Origin: JBHELB01 sp041859045 | Lineage (GTDB): Bacteria; Hydrogenedentota; Hydrogenedentia; Hydrogenedentales; SLHB01 | NCBI GenBank assembly: GCA_041859045.1 | Contig: JBHELB010000006.1 | Span: 23,831-87,830 of the forward strand | Length of the DNA stretch: 64,000 nucleotides | Direction: 5' to 3' | Part shown: positions 24,490-32,600 of the stretch, piece after piece | How the letters are laid out: each line of letters begins with the position of its first letter | How positions within the stretch are numbered: position 1 is the first letter of the stretch | Position numbers and translations under genes: made by a program | The notes under the pieces: generated by a model | What the model saw: the letters and a program-made list of their open reading frames with translations, nothing else | Database searches by the model: none | Told to the model about the DNA's origin: nothing

Positions 24490-25815
24490 ATGGCAAGAAT
24501 CGCGTTTATCGGCGCGGGCAGCCTCGGTTTCACCCGGGCGTTGGTTCGCGACATTCTCACGTTCCCGTTGCTGAAAGACAGCACGTTGGTGCTGATGGAT
24601 ATTGATAAGGAGCGGCTCGAGTTTGCGCGAGCGGCCTGCCAATCCCTCGTTGATCGAGGCAAATATCCCGCGAAGATCGAGGCCACATTGGACCGCAAGC
24701 AGGCGCTCAAAGGCGCGGACGTGGTGATCTGCACTATTCTCGCCGGGGGCGTAAATGTATGGCGTCATGACATCGAGATCCCGAAAAAATACGGCATCGA
24801 TGTGAACGTGGGCGACACGCGTTGCGTGAGCGGCGTGTTCCGCGCATTGCGGACGATCCCGGTGATGGTGAGCATCGCGAAGGACATGGAAAAGCTGTGT
24901 CCCAACGCGGTCTTGCTGAACTACACGAACCCGATGGCGATGCTGTGCCGCGCGATGCAGCGCACGACGTCCATTCAGCTCACGGGGCTGTGCCACAGCG
25001 TGCAGGGCACGGCGGGCATGCTCGCGCACTGGATCAAGACGCCGATGGATCGCATCACGTACGTCTGCGCGGGCATTAACCACCAGGCGTGGTACGTCGA
25101 GTTCAAGCGCGACGGCAAGGATGCGTATCCGCTCATCCGCAAGGCGATGAAGGACCCGAAAGTCTACAACGCCGAGCATGTCCGCAATGAGATGTTCCTG
25201 GCGTTGGATTATTACGTGACGGAATCGAGCGGGCACAATTCGGAATACAACTGGTGGTTCCGCAAACGCCCGGATCTCATCAAAAAGTACTGCACGAAGA
25301 GCACCAACTGGAATCCGGGGCACTACGCCTACATTTTGAAGGAATACCAGAAGGCGGAGAAGGGCTGGAAGACGTGGGTCAAGCAATGGTTGCGCGAGGG
25401 CGCGCCGTTCCCGCTCGAGCGCGGGCATGAATACGCGGCGTATATCATCAACGCGTTGAAGGGCGGCGAACCGTATCTTTTCCACGGCAACGTGCCGAAC
25501 ACGGGCATCATCACCAATCTGCCGCAGGATGTCTGCGTTGAGGTGCCAGTGCTGACGAATAAGCGAGGACTGAATTCTATTCACGTCGGCGCATTGCCCC
25601 CGCAGTGCGCGGCGCTCAACAACATCAGCATCGCGGTGGAGGAAATGGCCGTCGAGGCGGCGCTCACCGGCGACCCGCGCCTGGTGTATCAGGCAATTTG
25701 TTACGACCCATTGTCGGCGGCGGTGCTTTCGCTCGCGGAGATCAAGAAAATGGTCGCCGAGATGCTGAAGAAGAACAAGCCGTACCTGCCGCAATTCAAG
25801 AAGATCGAAATCTAG
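24490..25815 (+). CDS. GH4 family glycosidase, alpha-galactosidase (MelA)-like
   Basis: A 441-residue NAD-dependent glycosidase of family GH4. The Rossmann signature IAFIGAGSLGFTR opens the protein. Manganese ligands by analogy with characterised GH4 enzymes are C168 in L-C-H-S-V-Q-G-T and H198 in G-I-N-H-Q-A-W, and L-N-Y-T-N-P-M-A at about 140 is the usual sugar/NAD loop. The C-H-S-V-Q-G-T motif is the one found in alpha-galactosidases of the MelA type rather than in 6-phospho-glucosidases. GH4 enzymes use a redox-assisted elimination and also need Mn2+. No signal peptide; cytoplasmic, hence an importer is needed. Substrate specificity is a best guess. Confidence 0.85.
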   Translation: MARIAFIGAGSLGFTRALVRDILTFPLLKDSTLVLMDIDKERLEFARAACQSLVDRGKYPAKIEATLDRKQALKGADVVICTILAGGVNVWRHDIEIPKKYGIDVNVGDTRCVSGVFRALRTIPVMVSIAKDMEKLCPNAVLLNYTNPMAMLCRAMQRTTSIQLTGLCHSVQGTAGMLAHWIKTPMDRITYVCAGINHQAWYVEFKRDGKDAYPLIRKAMKDPKVYNAEHVRNEMFLALDYYVTESSGHNSEYNWWFRKRPDLIKKYCTKSTNWNPGHYAYILKEYQKAEKGWKTWVKQWLREGAPFPLERGHEYAAYIINALKGGEPYLFHGNVPNTGIITNLPQDVCVEVPVLTNKRGLNSIHVGALPPQCAALNNISIAVEEMAVEAALTGDPRLVYQAICYDPLSAAVLSLAEIKKMVAEMLKKNKPYLPQFKKIEI

Positions 25816-25824
25816 ATTCCGAAC

Positions 25825-25851
25825 CGGGGGGCCGACGCGTCGGCTCCCCGG
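25825..25851. promoter_or_regulatory. Perfect GC palindrome between GH4 and CorA-like genes
   Basis: The 14-base perfect palindrome GCCGACGCGTCGGC (25831-25844) is extended by CCGGGGG on the left and TCCCCGG on the right, so a strong hairpin can form in RNA. There is no T-tract, so it is not a standard intrinsic terminator. It ends just before the GGGAGA ribosome binding site of the CorA-like gene. Confidence 0.45.
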
Positions 25852-25859
25852 GAGAACCC

Positions 25860-26780
25860 ATGCTCAAACGCTTTGAACTGCAAGAAGGCCGCTTGGCCGA
25901 GACGGAAAATCCCTCCGCCCCGGTGTGGTTGTACGTGTGTCCGGATGAGCAGGAGCGACGCTACCTGGTCGAACACTACAAGGTCGACGAGCACACGTTG
26001 TCGTCAGCGCTCGACCCGGACGAGCTGTCGCGGTTTGAGTTTGAGCCGAACCACGTAGCCGTGATTCTCAAGCGGCCAAAGAACTATTCGAGCCGCGACC
26101 TGTTTCTATTCAAAGTGACGTCGATGGGCGTGTTCCTGTTTGAGGACCAGGTGATTATCGTCACGCCGGAGCAGGACGTGGTGTTCGACGGAAAGCCGTT
26201 TGCACGCACCGCCGCCCCGCGCGATGTCATGCTCAAACTCATCTTCCGCTCGATCCAGCATTTCCTCGAACACCTTAAAGTCATGAATATGGTGTCCGAT
26301 GAACTCGAGCAGAAAATCAACGCTTCGATGGAGAACCGGTATCTACTGAACCTGTTCACCCTAGAAAAGAGCTTGGTCTATTACCTCAACGCCATCCACA
26401 CCAACGCCGTCCTCATCGACAAGCTGAAGATGTACGGGGCGCGCATTGGCTTCTCGCAGGAGCAGGTGGAGTACCTCGACGACATCGGCGTCGAGAACGC
26501 ACAGTGCTTCAAGTTGGCCGAGATCTACTCGAACGTGATCTCGAGCATGATGGACGCGCGCGCGTCCATCGTGAACAACAACCTCAACGTGCTGATGAAA
26601 AAGCTCACCATGGTGACCATCTCGATCATGGGGCCGACCTTCGTGGTGAGCGCCTTCTCGATGAACGTTCCCATGCCCTGGGGATGGGGGGATTGGCTGC
26701 CCTCGTACTTCATCATCCTCGGCTTGGCCGGTCTCTCGGCGCTCGGTGTACTGCTCTTCTGGCGCGTCAAGCGCTGGTAG
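25860..26780 (+). CDS. CorA-like divalent cation transporter with SMN instead of GMN
   Basis: I start at ATG 25860 behind GGGAGA; the longer open frame would overlap the GH4 gene. The 306-residue product has the CorA plan: an N-terminal alpha/beta domain, long helices with D-E-L-E-Q-K-I-N-A-S-M-E-N-R-Y, and two C-terminal transmembrane helices. The family signature Gly-Met-Asn at the end of the first membrane helix is here Ser267-Met268-Asn269 in A-F-S-M-N-V-P-M-P-W-G. Because GMN forms the selectivity loop, ion preference or function may differ. The C-terminus K-R-W is basic, as usual. Confidence 0.8.
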   Translation: MLKRFELQEGRLAETENPSAPVWLYVCPDEQERRYLVEHYKVDEHTLSSALDPDELSRFEFEPNHVAVILKRPKNYSSRDLFLFKVTSMGVFLFEDQVIIVTPEQDVVFDGKPFARTAAPRDVMLKLIFRSIQHFLEHLKVMNMVSDELEQKINASMENRYLLNLFTLEKSLVYYLNAIHTNAVLIDKLKMYGARIGFSQEQVEYLDDIGVENAQCFKLAEIYSNVISSMMDARASIVNNNLNVLMKKLTMVTISIMGPTFVVSAFSMNVPMPWGWGDWLPSYFIILGLAGLSALGVLLFWRVKRW

Positions 26781-27686
26781 CTACTTGGCGGTCACCCGCG
26801 CGCGGAGCGCGGCGATGGCCTCCGTTTTCGCAAGGTCCGATACGCCAACCACGCCCAGCACGTAGCGTCCCTCTTGCTCGAGCACAAGTCCCTGATACAG
26901 CGACGTCATCGCCGCCACGCGCGGCGGCGCGCCTTCGCGCTGCGCCTCGGGCGTCACGCTCATCTTGGTCAGTTCCGCGCGGTACGCATCAAGCACCTTG
27001 GCCGCCTCGGCGGGGTCTTTGCACAGGCCAACAAACGCGCGGGGCGGCTTCTCGCCGGTTCCTACTTCAACAACCAGCACCGGCGGCATGAAGGAATACG
27101 CGAGGAAATTCGCGGGAAAGTATTTCTCCGTGCCCGGTACGGCCTGGGGAATCGCCAGCAATTTCATCTCGGCCGGACGTACCTTCCCCCCCGGAAGCCG
27201 CGCCGCGATGGCCTTGGCGCAGGCAGTGTACACCGCAGAGTCGAGCTCAAGCCCGCCCGTCACCTGCAGCATCACAAAATAGCGGCCTTGGTAGAACGCC
27301 GCCTGCGAGGCCACCCATGCACCCTCCGCACCAACATCCAGGGGCTTGCCACCGGTGGGTTTGAGACTCGTGTAAACGCCGAACGCGTCCAGCAGTGTGC
27401 CGAGCACGTACACGTCAGCGGTCAGCCCCACGTCAGGATCGGCGGCGTTCTGATAGGCCATCGACGCCAGCCGCTCGAAGCCGTAGGGGTAGAAAAGTTC
27501 CGCCTCGCCATCGATGTATTCGAAGAGGTTGTCTTTCCCGTAGACCGCCGGCTCGCCTTGCGCCGTCCAGCCGGCCATAAATGACGGCTTGGGCAAAACG
27601 GACTCCGGCGCGAGCGCCTTGTCCGCCGCGTAGGCGCACCACCCCAGCAACAGCGCCAAACCCAACACGCTCGCACGTCTCAACAC
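26781..27686 (-). CDS. Exported protein, DUF6599-like
   Basis: The GTG at 27686 is chosen because AGGAAAG lies 5-10 bases before it; the open frame extends further but would overlap the upstream gene. The 301-residue protein has a Sec-type signal (about residues 4-20, ending A-Y-A-A-D) and then a domain with L-F-E-Y-I-D-G-E-A-E-L-F-Y-P-Y-G-F, which resembles the start of DUF6599. Two further similar alpha/beta segments follow. It starts 13 bases after the aldo/keto reductase stop and is probably cotranscribed with it. Function not known. Confidence 0.7.
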   Translation of the reverse strand: MLRRASVLGLALLLGWCAYAADKALAPESVLPKPSFMAGWTAQGEPAVYGKDNLFEYIDGEAELFYPYGFERLASMAYQNAADPDVGLTADVYVLGTLLDAFGVYTSLKPTGGKPLDVGAEGAWVASQAAFYQGRYFVMLQVTGGLELDSAVYTACAKAIAARLPGGKVRPAEMKLLAIPQAVPGTEKYFPANFLAYSFMPPVLVVEVGTGEKPPRAFVGLCKDPAEAAKVLDAYRAELTKMSVTPEAQREGAPPRVAAMTSLYQGLVLEQEGRYVLGVVGVSDLAKTEAIAALRARVTAK

Positions 27687-27699
27687 GTCTCTTTCCTTT

Positions 27700-28854
27700 C
27701 TATACAAACATCGCCTGGGCCGCACTCATTTTGGCCGACACATCGAGTCCATTCGGACATTGCGCCACACAATGCGTGCAATCGGCGCAGGCCGCCGCCG
27801 ATGCATTTCGCGGCAGCGCCGCATAGGTGCCCCGGGCCAGTTCAAGATCGCCGTATCCCTGCGCATACATAAGCGCCCGATTAACGTCCGCTACGGCCAC
27901 GCCGCGCGGACAGGTCCCCTCGCACGACGCGCACAGACGGCAGTACGCGGGCGCGACGGCCGAAGCATAGCGATCGAGAATCTGTCGATCCACCGCCGTC
28001 AGCTTCATGCCCATCACTTCGGTGTCTTCTCTAACCTGGTCGAGGTTCGACATGCTCGGAATTGTCGTCGCCACGTGGGGATCCGTCAAGACCCACTTCA
28101 GCGCCGCTTGGTGCGGACTGATCGGGCCCAGCGCGTCGGTTTTGTAACCGCCCGCCTGGGTCTTCATGGCGACGATGCCGATCTTCGCCTTGGCCGCACG
28201 GGCAATCGCCTCTTTCAACTCGGGCGGACTCGTAAAATTGTAGGCAACAAGCACAACGTCGAAGAGCTTCTCGGGGTCGTCCAACACCGCGTTGATCACC
28301 TCGACCTGCCCGGTATGGGTCGTCACCCCGAGAAACTTCGCTTTCCCCTGCGCCTTCAGTTCCTTCAGGGCTTCACGGGGACCAGCCGCCATCACGGCCG
28401 CCTTGGCGCGCAGGTCATGCAATTGAAGCACATCCACGACATCCACGCCCAACGCCGCGCGGCTTTCGTCGAAACACTTGAGCAAATCCGCCTTCTCCGC
28501 CAGGCCCGGACGTACTTTCGTCGCGACAATGACCTTGTCGCGCCACCCCTTCAGCGCCTGGCCAACCACCTCTTCATTGCGTCCGCCCTTGTACGCTCGC
28601 GCGGTATCCACATAATTCACGCCACGCTCAAACGCCGCCTGGAGCACCGCCGGTTCCGTAGTCTGCATCGCCCCAACGCCTACGCTCGACACCTTCAGCC
28701 CCGTGCGCCCCAACACGCGCAGAGAGGAAGCCGCCGCGCTCGCATTCTTGGAATTGGCCTGAGCCGCCGCCATGGAAGCGCCGGCCACCGTCGCAGCGCC
28801 CGCGCCACACCAAGCCAGAAAACTCCGCCGCCCAAGCCCATTTCGCGTGTTCAT
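27700..28854 (-). CDS. Tat-exported aldo/keto reductase with two iron-sulfur motifs
   Basis: Start at ATG 28854 after GGAGGAAAA; residues upstream in the open frame are not coding-like. The 384-residue protein begins with a twin-arginine motif (G-R-R-S-F-L-A) and signal of about 40 residues. The aldo/keto reductase barrel has its complete catalytic tetrad, D83, Y88, K113 and H146. The C-terminus carries two cysteine clusters, C-R-L-C-A-S-C-E-G-T-C-P (about 319-330) and C-A-D-C-T-H-C-V-A-Q-C-P (about 356-367), of the ferredoxin 4Fe-4S kind. Export of a folded cofactor-loaded oxidoreductase through Tat fits. Substrate unknown. Confidence 0.9.
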   Translation of the reverse strand: MNTRNGLGRRSFLAWCGAGAATVAGASMAAAQANSKNASAAASSLRVLGRTGLKVSSVGVGAMQTTEPAVLQAAFERGVNYVDTARAYKGGRNEEVVGQALKGWRDKVIVATKVRPGLAEKADLLKCFDESRAALGVDVVDVLQLHDLRAKAAVMAAGPREALKELKAQGKAKFLGVTTHTGQVEVINAVLDDPEKLFDVVLVAYNFTSPPELKEAIARAAKAKIGIVAMKTQAGGYKTDALGPISPHQAALKWVLTDPHVATTIPSMSNLDQVREDTEVMGMKLTAVDRQILDRYASAVAPAYCRLCASCEGTCPRGVAVADVNRALMYAQGYGDLELARGTYAALPRNASAAACADCTHCVAQCPNGLDVSAKMSAAQAMFV

Positions 28855-29202
28855 CTGATTTTCCTCCACTCGGACGCCTAAAAGGAGCTGCCGCAAACTC
28901 AAACTGGCTATTATTTTGAAGGGAAACGGGTCGAATAGCAACTCGGAAATTCCCCAGGTACCACTAGGGAAATACCCGGTATCTAATACCGTATCACAGG
29001 CCCCTCCTGCTCTCGATCCACTGCAATACAGTATGCGGACACCGCTATCCCAGACGGCGATTCGCGAAAATCCCCGGTTGACTGCGGATAATTCAAGGTC
29101 AACAGGAGACTGCATATGCGTCACGCCAAATCACTTATATGTTTCCAAAATAATGCATTTTAATTCCTTTTATCATTATAGATCGGCATTCAAGGAGGAT
29201 AA

Positions 29203-29232
29203 ATGTCATATTTAATTGAATTTTGCATTTAA
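29203..29232 (+). CDS. Possible 9-codon leader peptide
   Basis: ATG 29203 follows AAGGAGGATAA, an almost ideal ribosome binding site at correct spacing, in an AT-rich segment. The frame encodes M-S-Y-L-I-E-F-C-I and stops at TAA 29230-29232. It could be a leader peptide for the terminator 220 bases downstream, or the stub of a decayed gene. There is no run of one amino acid, so classic amino-acid attenuation is not indicated. Confidence 0.25.
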   Translation: MSYLIEFCI

Positions 29233-29263
29233 CTTTTTTGAGATTTTTAAGTAGCTTTTCGTA

Positions 29264-29290
29264 GCGAATTCGTGGTAAGATACGAATTGC
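29264..29290. promoter_or_regulatory. Dyad upstream of the terminator-containing leader
   Basis: GCGAATTCGT (29264-29273) and ACGAATTGC (29282-29290) form a near-perfect inverted repeat with an 8-base spacer that includes a TAAGAT hexamer (29276-29281). It may be an operator over a -10 element; no good -35 is seen, so the promoter part is weak. Confidence 0.35.
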
Positions 29291-29454
29291 AAGAGGGTGC
29301 ATGAAGGCGCGAGTGTAGGAGACTTACCTAGGTGCTTTGGGGGGCTGCGCACATGAAACGCTCCATCGGGGGCAAGATTACAGGGCAAGGTTGGCCGCCT
29401 TCCACCAGCGTCAAATATCCCAGCAGAGACAAATACGATTCAGTTTCCACCAAT

Positions 29455-29490
29455 AACCCGCAGCAGTTTCGCTGCGGGTTTCTTGTTTTT
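29455..29490 (+). terminator. Intrinsic terminator without an upstream gene
   Basis: AACCCGCAGC (29455-29464) pairs perfectly with GCTGCGGGTT (29471-29480) around a 6-base loop and is followed by a T-rich tail TTTCTTGTTTTT. No long coding sequence ends before it on this strand, so it may end a small RNA or act as an attenuator for the gene at 29623. Confidence 0.8.
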
Positions 29491-29622
29491 ACCGCACCCA
29501 GGGAGGCCTTTGGGGTAGGAGGGTGCGCGGACGATTTTGGGTAGGGGCCTTGCCCCGGGGATGTGTGTACGCCGAGGTGGGAAATTGGCAGGTGTAAGAA
29601 TCTAATCTAGGAGGAAGCTTCA

Positions 29623-32600
29623 ATGACAAACCTTTTTCTAGGGAAAAAGGGAATGGGGAAAAGCGGCTTGAGCGTAATGGCCATCGCCGTCAGCCTCGCT
29701 CTCGCTGCCACACTGTTTTACAGTGGCCCGGCCAGTGCCGGGTGGACCAACTGCTCGCTGGTAATCGCGGGCGGCGCGACGTGGACGACCACGCTCACGC
29801 CGGCCAGCCGTGAGCGTGCGACAAACGACAAGAACATTTCCTGGTACAAGAACGCCAATCAGTACAACCAGATGCCCGGCGGCGAGTACGGCCTGAGCGG
29901 CTGGACTTACCTGGGCGGCGGCAAGACCGTGGATTTCACGATCTACCCGCAACTCTTCCCGGTTTCCGGCGCACTGTATGGCATGCGCGTGCAGCTTGCC
30001 AATTCGGCATATGCGATGCGTGAAGACTCCGACACGATCTACGTGGACTTGGACAATCCGACCATTTCCACGCCGACCGATGCCGGTACGTACAGCTCCA
30101 GTTCCTCGCTGACCTTTTACTGGACAGCCAGCGACGGCACGAGCGGTATTAATGACTACTATATGATCGTCGGTACTCAGCCCGGCTGGTCCGACAAGTT
30201 CAGCGGCTGGATCGGTGCGCAGCCCGGCTCGTACACGATCAACAACTGCTCGGATGCCTATACCTATTATTGCACGATGTACGCGAAGGACAACGCCGGC
30301 CGCGTCAGCAGTTGGACGGCTTCCTCGAACGGCATCATGGTCGACCTGACGAACCCGACCGTCTATACCCCCACCGATGCGGGGTACTATGACGACGGCA
30401 ACGTCACCTTCAATTTCTACGGTCTTGACGGGCAGTCGGGCATCGCGGGCTACTACTACGAAGTCGCCGCGGACCCGAACTTCACCTACGTCCTGGCGAG
30501 CGGCACGACGTCCTCCTCGTCCTATACCTACACCGACACGGTGCAGGGCGTGACGTACTACTGCAAGACCAAAGCGATCGACAATGCGGGCCGTCTGAGC
30601 GGCTATTCTTCGGCGAGCGACGGTGTGCGCGTGGACAGCCAAGCGCCCTCCACCCCGAGCAAGCCTGCGTCAGCGGTTGACCATGATTATGTGACCTTCT
30701 ACTGGAACGAGTCGTCTGACCCGGGTTACGACACGGGCGCGGGCGTCGGCGTCACCGGCTATAAGGTCCAGGTCCAGGACGATCAGAGCAGCTACGTCGT
30801 CAACGCCGACGTGATGACCAAGAACTTCTACAAGTTCAAGGGCTCGGTCGGCCGTTCGTACACCTGCACGGTTCAGGCGTTTGACGGCGCCGGCAATCGC
30901 AGCAGCTTCTCGACCACGAGCGACAGCGCGGCGGTCGGTATGGCCAGCACGACGCCGAGCAACAGCTCGGTGACGGGCGGTCAGACGGACTGGATGTTCG
31001 ACGTCACGACGTCGTCGGTGACCTCGAATTGGCCGGGCCTCTCGGAAGGCCAGACGGGCTCGATCTATGACAAGGTTCGCAACTTCACGAACCTGACCGA
31101 AACCTACAGCCTGCGTTACGGCCAGATCGTGGACGTGTGGTACACCAGCACGTCGCGCGCGAGCGTTGCGAAGCTGGAAGGCTGCGGCGACGGCGCGGCC
31201 TGGACGGCGTCGTACCTTGCGTTCTTGGCGAACGAGTGGGCGGTCACGGGCGATCCCGCCACGTTGGCGAAGATCAACAGCACGTTGAACGTGTTCGACA
31301 TGCTGACCCGTTGCACGAAGAAGAGCGGCTTCATGGCGCGCTTCGCGGCTCCGACCAACGACTCCGCCTATTACGAGTACTACAACGGCTACACCGGCGG
31401 CGCCTATCAGTGCGAAGCCCCGTGGCAAAACTACACGTACCTTGGCTACACCTCGCGCGACCCGTACACCGGCTTGGCGTTCGGTCTGTGCAGCGTGTGG
31501 AAGTACGTCTCCGACACCAACACCAACGCCAAGGCGAAGATGCTCATCGAGCGCGTCATTGACCGTCTGGTCAACGACAACTGGGACATCGTCGCTCCGG
31601 CGCCGGGCAACCAGACGACCTACAACCAGGTGGCGTTCGGCTGGAAGGCGATGTGGAAGCGCCTCGGCCTCGCCGTCAATCCGACCAAGTACGCCGATTT
31701 CGACAGCGGCACGGAAAGCTATGCCAATCTCTATGCGGCGGCCATGGCCTCCAGCGGCTTCGATCTGAAGGCGAAGGACTTCGCGGACTACTTCGCGAAC
31801 TACCTGAACAGCGAACAACTCTGGGTGCTGATCAACACGGATCCGAATTCGACCCGCAAGGCGGAACTGACCGCCAAGCTGGAAGACATGGCCGACAGCG
31901 ATCACTTCCAGGCCGTGTTCGCGAGCATGTACATGAACGCCACTGGCGTCACCAGCAACAATATCGCCCTTGGCACGCTGCAGGGCGGCTTGCTGGACTT
32001 CCAGGGCGGCGACAAGTGGATGCGTGAAGTCGACCAGACCAGCAACCCCGACTACCCGTACCACAATGCGGAAAACACGCTGTCGCTGACGGCGCTGTTG
32101 GTTCATGACCGCCCGCTGTCCGACTTCCTGTGGCAGCGCAAGCCCGGTCTGCTCGCCGACGGTGCCGATGGCATCGCGTACGAGTACCCGGCGCTCGACA
32201 TGATGCTGCCGTACTGGCAGGCGCGTGTCGTTAGCGCATTGGCTCCTGGCGGCCCGGATGAGACCGCTCCGGTCATCACGATCCTGGGCGCCAATCCGGC
32301 TCGCGTGGGCACGGCCAACACCTACACGGACGCTGGCGCGACCGCGTGGGACGAGTACGATGGCAACCTGACGAGCTCGATTCAGGTAACCAATGGCGTC
32401 AACAACAGCGTGCCGGGCACGTACTACGTTGACTACGAAGTCACCGATGCCGCGAACAACACCGGCACGGCGCAGCGCACGGTCAACGTGATTTCCGGCA
32501 GCATCCCGGTGATCAGCCTCACCGGCGATCCGCTGGTGTTGGTGGCTCGTTACAGCACGTACAATGATGCCGGCGCGACCGCGTCCGACGCGATCGACGG

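Larger units (their letters stand above)
28855..29622 (+). other. Long leader/intergenic region, AT-rich, before the giant secreted protein
   Basis: A 768-base non-coding stretch with base composition unlike the rest of the window: about 29110-29290 is strongly AT-rich. It contains a nine-codon frame with a full Shine-Dalgarno sequence (29203-29232), a dyad (29264-29290), an intrinsic terminator (29455-29490) and then two more stems, CGCACCC/GGGTGCG (29493-29499 with 29521-29527) and GGGGC/GCCCC (29544-29556). AGGAGGAAGC precedes ATG 29623. I found no convincing long gene here. Confidence 0.6.

Noticed and set aside
29291..29490. A known riboswitch (for example cyclic-di-GMP type) in the leader of the giant secreted protein
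   Set aside because: I could not match the conserved core of the cyclic-di-GMP-I, TPP or cobalamin classes; only the terminator is certain.
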